Assembly (NCBI GenBank): GCA_902783065.1
Contig: CACZPV010000262.1
Coordinates: 1 to 9,445, forward strand
Origin: an uncultured Ruminococcus sp.
GTDB lineage: Bacteria; Bacillota; Clostridia; Oscillospirales; Acutalibacteraceae
DNA: 9,445 nucleotides
Direction of reading: 5' to 3'
In this document: in pieces, positions 1-5,336 of the stretch
Layout of the letters: each line of letters opens with the position of its first letter
Numbering within the stretch: position 1 is the first letter of the stretch
Translations under genes and position numbers: made by a program
The notes under the pieces: generated by a model
The model's input: the letters and a program-made list of their open reading frames with translations, nothing else
Database searches by the model: none
What the model was told of the DNA's origin: nothing

Positions 1-111
1 AGCCGCCGCAAGGTCAGCGTCAAGAACTACTATTTCGGGGTGTACCTTTGCAAGCTCGCAAAGTGCCATACCAAAGCTTTCTCTTGTTGCTATTTTCTTA
101 CTTTCTGCCAT
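1..111 (-). CDS. Transketolase, C-terminal subunit (partial, N-terminal 37 residues)
   Basis: Only the first 37 codons lie in the window; the gene runs off the left edge. The visible protein starts MAESKKIATRESFGMAL and ends with VVLDADLAA, which fits the beginning of the pyrimidine-binding half of transketolase, where R-x-x-(F/Y)-G and a V(V/L)-x-x-DADL strand are typical. In the family this half pairs with the thiamine-diphosphate half to transfer two-carbon ketol units in the non-oxidative pentose phosphate pathway. The ATG lies 3 bases after the stop of the upstream N-terminal subunit. Its Shine-Dalgarno GGAGG (120-124, minus strand) sits inside the end of that gene, 8 bases before the ATG, so the two are almost certainly cotranscribed and translationally coupled. 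The remaining residues cannot be checked here. Confidence 0.92.
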   Translation of the reverse strand, partial: MAESKKIATRESFGMALCELAKVHPEIVVLDADLAAA

Positions 112-114
112 GTT

Positions 115-957
115 TTATGCCTCCAATGCTTTAAGCTGCTCTTTAAGTTCATCCATAGCGATCTTGTATTCGTCTGCGTTCGGAGCCTTTCCGTGCCAGC
201 CAACCTGATTTTCCATATAGGAAACGCCCTTACCTTTCACGGTGTTGGCAATAATAACGGCAGGCTTACCTTTCACAGATTTTGCCTTGCTGACCGCATC
301 CTCAATCTGTTCAAAATCATGACCGTTAATTGTGATGACCTCAAATCCAAAGGAAGCAAATTTTTTATCCAATTCTGTCAATCCTGCTACATCTGCAACA
401 CTGCCGTCAATCTGAAGTCCATTAAAATCAACGAAAACAGTAAGGTTATCAAGCTTATTATGAGCGGCGAACATTGCTGCCTCCCAAACCTGACCTTCTT
501 CACATTCTCCGTCGCCAAGCATAGCATATACACGGTAATCCTTACCGCCGAGCTTACCTGCCAGTGCCATACCACAGGCAGCAGAAATACCCTGACCCAA
601 TGAACCGGAGCTCATATCAATACCGGGAGTATGTTTCATATCAGGGTGTCCTTGCAGCATAGCTCCGATATGACGGAGTACTTTGATCTCGTCTGTGGAA
701 AAAAATCCCTTAAGTGCAAGTGCTGCATACAAAGCAGGGCAGCAATGTCCCTTTGAAAGCACGAAGCGATCTCTGTCAGGATTTTCAGGGTTCTCAGGAT
801 CCACATTCATTTCCTTAAAATAAAGGTAGGTAATGATATCTGCGGCAGAAAGCGATCCGCCCGGATGACCCGATTTTGCGTTAAAAACACCCTCGACCGT
901 CCACAGTCTTACATTACAGGCGTTTTTTTTCAGTTCTAAGATTTCTGACTTATCCAT
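115..957 (-). CDS. Transketolase, N-terminal (thiamine diphosphate-binding) subunit
   Basis: The product is 280 residues, the usual size for the N-terminal half of a split transketolase, a cytosolic pentose phosphate pathway enzyme. Visible motifs are GHPGGS at residues 30-35, SKGH at 68-71, and the thiamine diphosphate/Mg motif starting at GDG (148-150) and ending near VDFN (176-179). The last position of that motif reads DFN where many homologues have DNN. A conserved WHGKAP lies near the C-terminus (254-259). The frame stays open to an ATG at 1011, but I chose the ATG at 957 (MDKSEILEL). It has AGGAAAAGGAA just upstream, matches where homologues begin, and the 18 extra residues would be basic and unlike the family. 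It is the first gene of an operon with the C-terminal subunit (3-base gap). Transcription probably starts near 1080 from the promoter at 1087-1115, giving a leader of about 120 nt with a hairpin. Confidence 0.95.
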   Translation of the reverse strand: MDKSEILELKKNACNVRLWTVEGVFNAKSGHPGGSLSAADIITYLYFKEMNVDPENPENPDRDRFVLSKGHCCPALYAALALKGFFSTDEIKVLRHIGAMLQGHPDMKHTPGIDMSSGSLGQGISAACGMALAGKLGGKDYRVYAMLGDGECEEGQVWEAAMFAAHNKLDNLTVFVDFNGLQIDGSVADVAGLTELDKKFASFGFEVITINGHDFEQIEDAVSKAKSVKGKPAVIIANTVKGKGVSYMENQVGWHGKAPNADEYKIAMDELKEQLKALEA

Positions 958-984
958 TCTGTTCCTTTTCCTCCGATTCTTTTC

Positions 985-1020
985 GGTTGTCCTTTCGCAG
1001 TCAAGTATCAAAAGACAACC
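985..1020 (-). promoter_or_regulatory. Hairpin in the transketolase leader
   Basis: On the minus-strand transcript, GGTTGTCTTT (1020-1011) can pair with AAAGGACAACC (995-985), leaving one bulged base and a loop of about 15 nt. It lies between the predicted transcription start and the ribosome binding site. No run of T follows, so it is not a simple terminator. It may affect mRNA stability or translation, or it may be chance. Its first arm and loop begin GGTTGTCTTTTGATACT, close to a motif in the leader of the 7024-8352 gene. Confidence 0.45.
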
Positions 1021-1086
1021 TTATTATCTGTACAGCAGAAAAACATATCCGAGTGTTTCAATAGCCAATCTGCATTTTACAGCTAC

Positions 1087-1115
1087 ATTATAGCACAGTT
1101 TTATGACTTATTCAA
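1087..1115 (-). promoter_or_regulatory. Promoter of the transketolase operon
   Basis: Reading the minus strand, TTGAAT (1115-1110) is followed by a 17-bp spacer and TATAAT (1092-1087). The sequence before the -10 box is TGC, making an extended -10 (TGCTATAAT). The expected start is near 1080. The -35 box begins only 13 bases after the stop codon of the gene at 1129-2112, and I see no terminator between them, so some read-through from that gene is possible. Confidence 0.75.
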
Positions 1116-1128
1116 GCACGAACCGTCT

Positions 1129-2112
1129 TTATTTCAATATATCGACATTCTCCAGAGCCAGAGGTTCATCCAACGTATCCACCAGATCCCTCGGCAATGC
1201 ATTTCCGGATGCACGATGTCTGCCGGCGGCGGCATGTTTGGGTCCGAAGATAGGGCGTTTGGGTTTTGCTGTTGGTTTAATTTCACTGATATCACGAATG
1301 GACTTGCTCAGCGGATCAGCAGTATGTTCGCTTATTGTTTGATCTGCCTTAAGTTTTCTATTAGCTTTGACATTTATTATAACCACTGCTGCAATAATTC
1401 CTGCTCCTGCAAGTATCAGCGGAATTCCGATTATCAGATATATCCATGTATCATTTGTATCGCTGCTGTCAGATTTGTCTTTAAGCGTACCAAATTCACC
1501 GCTTTGTTCGTTGTTATTGTCGATATTAGCAAAAAACGCCTGTGAATTTTCAGGTGTCGCCTCACCCGGTTCCGATTTAGAATTAAGACTGTTCTGTATA
1601 TTCTCCCAATCCTTCGAGGTCAGTTCATTGGTATCCACCGATCCCTGCTCCATCAGTTCTGATTCCTGTTCAGAAGCTGTTTCATCAGTATATGATGTTT
1701 CCTCAGAATAATTACCGTAATCATCATAATAATAATCGTTATAATAATCGTTGTAATAATAATCTTCTGCGCCGGCATGGTATTCATCAAAATACTCGTA
1801 GCCGTTGCTTTCAGGAGGAACGTAAACTGTATTATTTTCTTCCGGAATATACTCTGTTTCGTTATCATTCACTTCCGGAATGACTTCCACTGAAGTATTT
1901 TCCGGTATATATTCTTCATCCGGTGTTTCTGGGGCGGCAGGCGTTTCAGGCGGATTCTGCTGTGTTTCATCTGTATATACTATATCATCCGTATATGTTT
2001 CTCCCTGTTCATCGGGATCACCATTTTCCGCACAGACGCACAGCGATAAAGCAGAACATATTGCACAGATACTAATTACTGCTGAAATCTTCAATATATG
2101 TTTCACTCTCAT
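1129..2112 (-). CDS. Secreted single-pass membrane protein with an acidic, Tyr/Asp-rich ectodomain; function unknown
   Basis: I do not recognise this 327-residue protein. It has an N-terminal signal peptide (basic MRVKHILK, hydrophobic to about residue 27, likely cleavage after CVCA, residue 28). A long acidic, low-complexity region follows (29-222), rich in Glu, Asp, Thr, Pro and Tyr. Within it EYIPE appears twice (67-71 and 87-91) with a related VYVPPE (96-101), and a Tyr/Asp/Asn tract spans about 107-135. A single membrane span covers about 223-248 (start TWIYLIIGIPL). The tail of about 79 residues has a Lys/Arg/Pro-rich part (279-300) and an acidic hydrophobic end. The predicted topology is ectodomain outside, tail in the cytoplasm. 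There is no LPXTG or dockerin. The start is an ATG preceded by AAAGGATG at a rather long 15-base spacing. It is probably monocistronic. Confidence 0.85.
   Translation of the reverse strand: MRVKHILKISAVISICAICSALSLCVCAENGDPDEQGETYTDDIVYTDETQQNPPETPAAPETPDEEYIPENTSVEVIPEVNDNETEYIPEENNTVYVPPESNGYEYFDEYHAGAEDYYYNDYYNDYYYDDYGNYSEETSYTDETASEQESELMEQGSVDTNELTSKDWENIQNSLNSKSEPGEATPENSQAFFANIDNNNEQSGEFGTLKDKSDSSDTNDTWIYLIIGIPLILAGAGIIAAVVIINVKANRKLKADQTISEHTADPLSKSIRDISEIKPTAKPKRPIFGPKHAAAGRHRASGNALPRDLVDTLDEPLALENVDILK
1729..1764. repeat. 12-bp in-frame tandem repeat coding for Tyr/Asn/Asp
   Basis: ATAATAATCGTT occurs twice in perfect tandem (1729-1740, 1741-1752), followed by a degenerate third copy (1753-1764). 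It lies inside the minus-strand gene 1129-2112 and encodes part of its NDYYNDYYYDDY tract. The unit is a multiple of three, so copy-number change would keep the frame. Confidence 0.8.
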
Positions 2113-2358
2113 AAAAAATTAAATTCATCCTTTCGGAATCAAAATTGCGCCAATCAAACTCAGCGTAAAAGCATATCACAAACGTACCTTCAGGCGGCAC
2201 GAGTTCATTAATTTTCTCATTACATCATATCATAAATCGACATAATAATACAATACAATATTAATATTTTTTTGTTTCAACAATAATGTGGAACCTGTGA
2301 GAAAAAATAATGTTAAATTCGACTAATATGTTTGCATTTAAGGAACTATTAATCCGGT
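2113..2358 (-). promoter_or_regulatory. Intergenic region with weak promoter candidates for the 1129-2112 gene
   Basis: This 246-base AT-rich gap separates the kinase gene from the anchored-protein gene, both on the minus strand. Two overlapping weak promoters are possible: TTGTAT (2253-2248) with TATGAT (2229-2224), and TTGTAT (2258-2253) with TATGAT (2234-2229), both with 18-bp spacers and poor -35 boxes. The leader would be about 105 nt. I see no convincing terminator after the kinase stop codon, so read-through is possible. No convincing short gene was found. Confidence 0.35.
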
Positions 2359-3189
2359 TCAAAACAATTCTTTCATAAATAATTCAAAACATATGCCATC
2401 CTGAGGCGGGATATTCATTTCATCAGAAGCTGTAATTGCCTTAGCAACAAAGGCGGCAGCTTTTTTCACAGAATCATGCAGCAGAACACCGTTAACGGCA
2501 TCGGCAGCAATAACAGATGCAAACACATCTCCCGTACCGGCACGCCGTGAACCGGAAAGCGGCATACTATACATTTCATAGTTTCCGTTGCGGGTATAGA
2601 TAAAGTTACTTATATCATTCCCTTGATTGATACCTGTTATTACAATATTATTACTGCCGAGAGAAACCAATTTTCCGGCAATTTTCAACAGAGAAGAAAC
2701 ATCGGTCAGATTTTCGCTGTACGGTATCCCTGTCAGAATACACGCTTCTGTCAGATTCGGAGTAATAATATCACTGTGTCTTACCAGCGCACCTAAGCGT
2801 CTGCACAATCCGTGTGTCAGCGTTGCATAAGTTCTTCCGTCATCCCCCATCACAGGATCCACAATTATTCTGGTATCGGCATCCGAAAACCGGCTGATAA
2901 AATCCCTCACGATATCCACCTGACGTTCTGATCCGAGAAATCCGGTGTAAATTCCGTCAAACCGGAGTCCGAGCTTTTCCCATTTAGAATAATAATATTT
3001 CATTTTATCCGTATAATCATCAAAAAAATAATCGTCATAACCTGTATGATTAGAAAAAACCGCTGTCGGAATCGCACAGCATTGTATTCCCATAGCGGAA
3101 ATAATAGGAATAGATACCGTAAGGGAGCATCTTCCGAATCCTGAAAAATCATTAATAACTGCTATTCTTTTTTGTCTTTTTTGATTCAA
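2359..3189 (-). CDS. Pyridoxal/pyridoxamine kinase (PfkB/ribokinase superfamily)
   Basis: The 276-residue product is of normal length for a PdxY/PdxK-like vitamin B6 kinase, which phosphorylates pyridoxal, pyridoxamine or pyridoxine with ATP to make the 5'-phosphate in the cytosolic salvage pathway. Visible landmarks are NDFSGFGRCSLT at residues 13-24, PTAVFSNHTG at 41-50, DPVMGDDG at 111-118, TPNLTEA at 143-149 and the anion-hole/catalytic motif AGTGD at 217-221, with Asp221 the expected general base. The NDFSGFGRCS motif near the N-terminus is typical of the clostridial pyridoxamine kinase group, so pyridoxamine or pyridoxal is the likeliest substrate. The start is TTG: an in-frame TGA lies directly before it, and a strong Shine-Dalgarno is correctly placed. 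It has its own near-consensus promoter and faces away from the glycosyltransferase genes. Exact substrate preference (pdxY or pdxK type) cannot be read from the sequence. Confidence 0.9.
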   Translation of the reverse strand: MNQKRQKRIAVINDFSGFGRCSLTVSIPIISAMGIQCCAIPTAVFSNHTGYDDYFFDDYTDKMKYYYSKWEKLGLRFDGIYTGFLGSERQVDIVRDFISRFSDADTRIIVDPVMGDDGRTYATLTHGLCRRLGALVRHSDIITPNLTEACILTGIPYSENLTDVSSLLKIAGKLVSLGSNNIVITGINQGNDISNFIYTRNGNYEMYSMPLSGSRRAGTGDVFASVIAADAVNGVLLHDSVKKAAAFVAKAITASDEMNIPPQDGICFELFMKELF

Positions 3190-3204
3190 TCAGATCACCG
3201 CTTT
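3187..3204 (-). promoter_or_regulatory. Shine-Dalgarno that sets the TTG start of the B6 kinase
   Basis: The minus strand reads AAAGCGGTGATC (3204-3193), matching 10 of 12 bases of AAGGAGGTGATC, the full complement of the 16S rRNA 3' end. The GCGG core is 8 bases before the TTG at 3189-3187. A TGA stop (3192-3190) directly precedes that codon in frame, so translation cannot begin further upstream. The next in-frame ATG codes for residue 33, after the NDFSGFGRCS motif, and is too late. Confidence 0.8.
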
Positions 3205-3224
3205 ATCAAAATCTCTATTATATA

Positions 3225-3253
3225 ATCATATTATATCTTTTTCTTCATGTCAA
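3225..3253 (-). promoter_or_regulatory. Promoter of the B6 kinase gene
   Basis: On the minus strand a perfect TTGACA (3253-3248), a 17-bp spacer and TATGAT (3230-3225, one mismatch) form a near-consensus sigma-A promoter. The expected start is near 3218, giving a leader of only about 28 nt. Confidence 0.85.
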
Positions 3254-3331
3254 ATATTTTCTCCGGCGCATATATAGTTCTGATAGTGGTAAGTGTAAAA
3301 TTATAGTTGGCAGCAGTGCATAACATCTGTG

Positions 3332-3350
3332 GTGAATGAAAAAAATTCAC
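3332..3350. repeat. Small inverted repeat between the divergent promoters
   Basis: GTGAAT (3332-3337) and ATTCAC (3345-3350) form a perfect 6-bp inverted repeat around a 7-base A-rich centre. It lies between the two divergent promoters, so it could be an operator, but the arms are short and chance is possible. Nothing else I can name lies in 3254-3398. Confidence 0.3.
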
Positions 3351-3398
3351 ATTCAGGATCCGGCGGCTTGCAGGACAGTGTTTTGGAGAAGGCTGAAT

Positions 3399-3427
3399 TT
3401 GACATAATGCAGCTAAAATCGTATAAT
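3399..3427 (+). promoter_or_regulatory. Perfect-consensus promoter of the first glycosyltransferase gene
   Basis: TTGACA (3399-3404), exactly 17 bases, then TATAAT (3422-3427): a full match to the sigma-70/sigma-A consensus with optimal spacing. The expected start is near 3434, leaving a leader of about 33 nt with AGGAGGT at 3456-3462, 4 bases before the ATG. Confidence 0.9.
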
Positions 3428-3466
3428 ATAATTGTCGTTTTTTACAAATAAATTCAGGAGGTTCTT

Positions 3467-5038
3467 ATGAAACCTAATTTACATATAAATGAAAAAAAAT
3501 TATGTGCTGTATTTTTTGCCGTTTATGCAATAATCACATTTATCGGAGCTTGTCAGCATGAATGTTGGTATGATGAAGCACAGGCATGGTGTATCGCCCG
3601 AGATAATGATATTCCCGGTTTAATTCAGGCACTGCGTTTTGAGGGACATCCACCGCTCTGGTATTTAATTATTTTTCCTTTTGTAAAATTAGGATGTCCG
3701 GTCGGAATACTGCCATTTATTAGTTGGGGAATCTGTACTGTAACCGCATGGCTGATTACATACCGATCACCGTTTCATATTTCTGTCAGATTTTTTGTTC
3801 TTTATTCGGCAGGTTTTCTCTATTATAATTCAATAGTATCAAGAACATACTGTATTATTATTCTTCTTTTATGCCTTCTGGCAATGATTTATCCAAAAAG
3901 AAATGATCATCCTCTGTTATATGGACTGATGGTTGGTCTTTTGGCAATGACTCATGTTATTATGAGCGGACTTGTGGGTATTCTCGGAATCTACATGCTG
4001 ATTGATTTTTGCAAAAATTTTAAAAAGAATACCGCTAAAAAAAAATTAATGGATATGGCAGGTATGGTTATTGCGCTTTCAGGTGTCATATTGCTTGTTT
4101 TACCACTTTTGTTTTCGGTACAAAGCAATGATATTGTGGTTTCTAATCAAATATCTGCTGATGTTTTATTTAAAAGGCTGTCAAATGTATTTGTTTGTAT
4201 CGGAAGCTATCTGTGCAAATTTTCTTCTAATTCCTATGTAGGAGCATTGATCGGAGCTTTGGTAACGGCGCTGCTCATTATAGCACTGATTCTTTTGAGA
4301 AGATATCCCCGTGCTGTTGCTGCATTTGTCGTTTTTTCTGTATTTTTCTTTCTTGCAACGCAAATTATATATCGTGTAATGCTTGCCGCAAGAGCTGCTG
4401 TATATCTGTATACTTTCTTGTTTATTTTATGGGCTGCTAAAAATACTGATCAGCCAAAATTTTGTGATATTACACTGGACAGTTCAAAATTCAGCAGCAG
4501 TATTCTTCAAAAATGGGCACAAAAGCTGATTCGGATAGATACGAATTTTTTCAGAAGCATAAGTGTTATTGTCTGTGTTATTTGCGCTGTTTCTTTTCCA
4601 AGAGGAATTTTTATGCTTGTATCAGATTATTGCTCTGATTACGACTATACGGGTGCAAAAGATGTAACTGACTACATTATCAATCAAGAGATTTCACTTA
4701 AAGACTCCGTTTTTATACTTGACGGAGAACCTTCATGCTCTACATATTGTGCAATGCTTCCGGGAATGAAAGTATACAGTACTCAGTATCAGCGTATTCT
4801 GACGTATAATCCAAACAGTATAGAGCCTGATCCGATAAAAGGCAAAGATGAAGCATTTTTAAAGAAATTCAATAATATATATTCTATTTCTTTTATCAAA
4901 TATAAAAATGGAGAACAAACTTTTGGTGATGATAAAAATGTTTTATTACAAACTACACTTCCATCAGAATATGATTTTAACAGCTATTATCAGGTAGAAC
5001 TCAGAAAGCTTTCAGAGGAAGATCTAAAGAAAATCTGA
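3467..5038 (+). CDS. Polytopic GT-C-like (GT39/ArnT-like) glycosyltransferase, first of a tandem pair
   Basis: This is a 523-residue integral membrane protein with about ten hydrophobic spans between residues 11 and 385, then a soluble C-terminal part (386-523) probably outside the membrane. The first loop carries HECWYDEAQAW (31-41) with an acidic pair Asp36-Glu37, followed by FEGHPPLWYL (58-67) at the start of the next span. An acidic motif in the first extracytoplasmic loop and an EGHPPLWY-like motif are features of GT-C enzymes that move a sugar from a polyprenyl-phosphate donor to a protein, lipid or glycan acceptor. Donor and acceptor are unknown. RRYPRAV (278-284) marks a probable cytoplasmic loop. 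The C-terminal part has DYDYTG (391-396) and CSTYCA (424-429), both shared with the downstream paralogue. The ATG has a strong AGGAGG and a consensus promoter. A 298-base gap follows, with no clear plus-strand terminator, so read-through into the paralogue is likely. Confidence 0.8.
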   Translation: MKPNLHINEKKLCAVFFAVYAIITFIGACQHECWYDEAQAWCIARDNDIPGLIQALRFEGHPPLWYLIIFPFVKLGCPVGILPFISWGICTVTAWLITYRSPFHISVRFFVLYSAGFLYYNSIVSRTYCIIILLLCLLAMIYPKRNDHPLLYGLMVGLLAMTHVIMSGLVGILGIYMLIDFCKNFKKNTAKKKLMDMAGMVIALSGVILLVLPLLFSVQSNDIVVSNQISADVLFKRLSNVFVCIGSYLCKFSSNSYVGALIGALVTALLIIALILLRRYPRAVAAFVVFSVFFFLATQIIYRVMLAARAAVYLYTFLFILWAAKNTDQPKFCDITLDSSKFSSSILQKWAQKLIRIDTNFFRSISVIVCVICAVSFPRGIFMLVSDYCSDYDYTGAKDVTDYIINQEISLKDSVFILDGEPSCSTYCAMLPGMKVYSTQYQRILTYNPNSIEPDPIKGKDEAFLKKFNNIYSISFIKYKNGEQTFGDDKNVLLQTTLPSEYDFNSYYQVELRKLSEEDLKKI

Positions 5039-5119
5039 GAATCCGGTGTTTTAATCTCTTATAATATGCTGATTCTGACTTTATCCTGTATCCGTGAAGT
5101 TAATAAGGGATTTTCTGAA

Positions 5120-5160
5120 TTTTACAGTCAGCTGGGTTGTATGAATAGCCGATTGTAAAA
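5120..5160. repeat. Inverted repeat TTTTACAGTC / GATTGTAAAA
   Basis: The arms at 5120-5129 and 5151-5160 can pair over 10 positions, with one G-U pair, around a 21-base loop. The right arm also forms an exact 11-bp inverted repeat with 5295-5305 (CGATTGTAAAA at 5150-5160). A third inverted copy lies at 5245-5253. Confidence 0.65.
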
Positions 5161-5179
5161 AGGCGGCACAAACCCCGCC
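5157..5179 (-). terminator. Terminator-like hairpin on the minus strand, with no gene to terminate
   Basis: On the minus strand GGCGG (5179-5175) pairs with CCGCC (5166-5162) across an 8-base loop and is followed by TTTTT (5161-5157). The stem has only 5 bp, all G-C. No supported minus-strand gene lies upstream, so it is either part of a repeat element, the end of an unannotated small RNA, or chance. Confidence 0.4.
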
Positions 5180-5294
5180 CCGAATGTCAAAAAAGTCGTT
5201 TTCGACGAAAAAGCTACGAAAATTACGGATTACAGCTGAGAAAAATTGTAAAATATATGATATCAAAAACCGCATTAAAAAAAGATTTTCAGAC

Positions 5295-5322
5295 TTTTAC
5301 AATCGACTAATAATTGTATGAT
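5295..5322 (+). promoter_or_regulatory. Possible promoter of the second glycosyltransferase gene
   Basis: TTTTAC (5295-5300) and TATGAT (5317-5322) are 16 bases apart; reading the -35 as TTTACA gives 15. This is weaker than the promoter of the first paralogue. The -35 region coincides with the last TTTTACAAT word of the intergenic block. The start would be near 5329, which falls in the ribosome binding site AAGGAG (5326-5331), so a leader made here would be very short. Transcription from upstream may matter more. Confidence 0.35.
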
Positions 5323-5336
5323 AAAAAGGAGAAATT

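Larger units (their letters stand above)
5039..5336. other. Intergenic block between the glycosyltransferase paralogues, rich in repeats
   Basis: No convincing gene is present in these 298 bases. A 64-codon minus-strand frame (5275-5081) exists, but its start has no good ribosome binding site and it contains a hairpin. The block holds four TTTTACA(A/G)T-like words in both orientations, a 21-bp imperfect direct repeat at its ends (5109-5129 and 5284-5304, 18 of 21 identical), a GC-rich hairpin and a short palindrome (TTTTCGACGAAAA, 5204-5216). Its composition differs from the AT-rich coding flanks. It could be a dispersed intergenic repeat, a regulatory leader or a small RNA locus; I cannot decide which. 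Confidence 0.5.

Noticed and set aside
40..603. Plus-strand open frame of 187 codons across the transketolase gene.
   Set aside because: Antisense to a well-supported transketolase with all its motifs; the translation is Cys/Phe-rich and without a plausible start site, so it is a shadow.
958..1011. Upstream extension of the transketolase N-subunit to the ATG at 1011.
   Set aside because: It would add 18 residues of basic sequence unlike the family and would translate through the leader hairpin; the ATG at 957 has a better ribosome site.
958..1080. Thiamine diphosphate riboswitch in the leader of the transketolase operon.
   Set aside because: I looked for the conserved CTGAGA and ACCTGATCTGG-type core elements and did not find them.
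2126..2230. Possible leader peptide (MRKLMNSCRLKVRL) upstream of the 1129-2112 gene.
   Set aside because: No Shine-Dalgarno and no attenuator-like hairpin after it; 14 codons are easily found by chance.
3336..3407. Short plus-strand frame of 23 codons beginning MKKIHIQDPA upstream of the first glycosyltransferase.
   Set aside because: It has only a weak GGTGA site, ends inside the -35 box of the consensus promoter and gives no recognisable product; most likely chance.
5081..5275. 64-codon minus-strand frame between the glycosyltransferase genes.
   Set aside because: No good ribosome binding site, contains a terminator-like hairpin and inverted repeats; treated as non-coding or repeat sequence rather than a gene.
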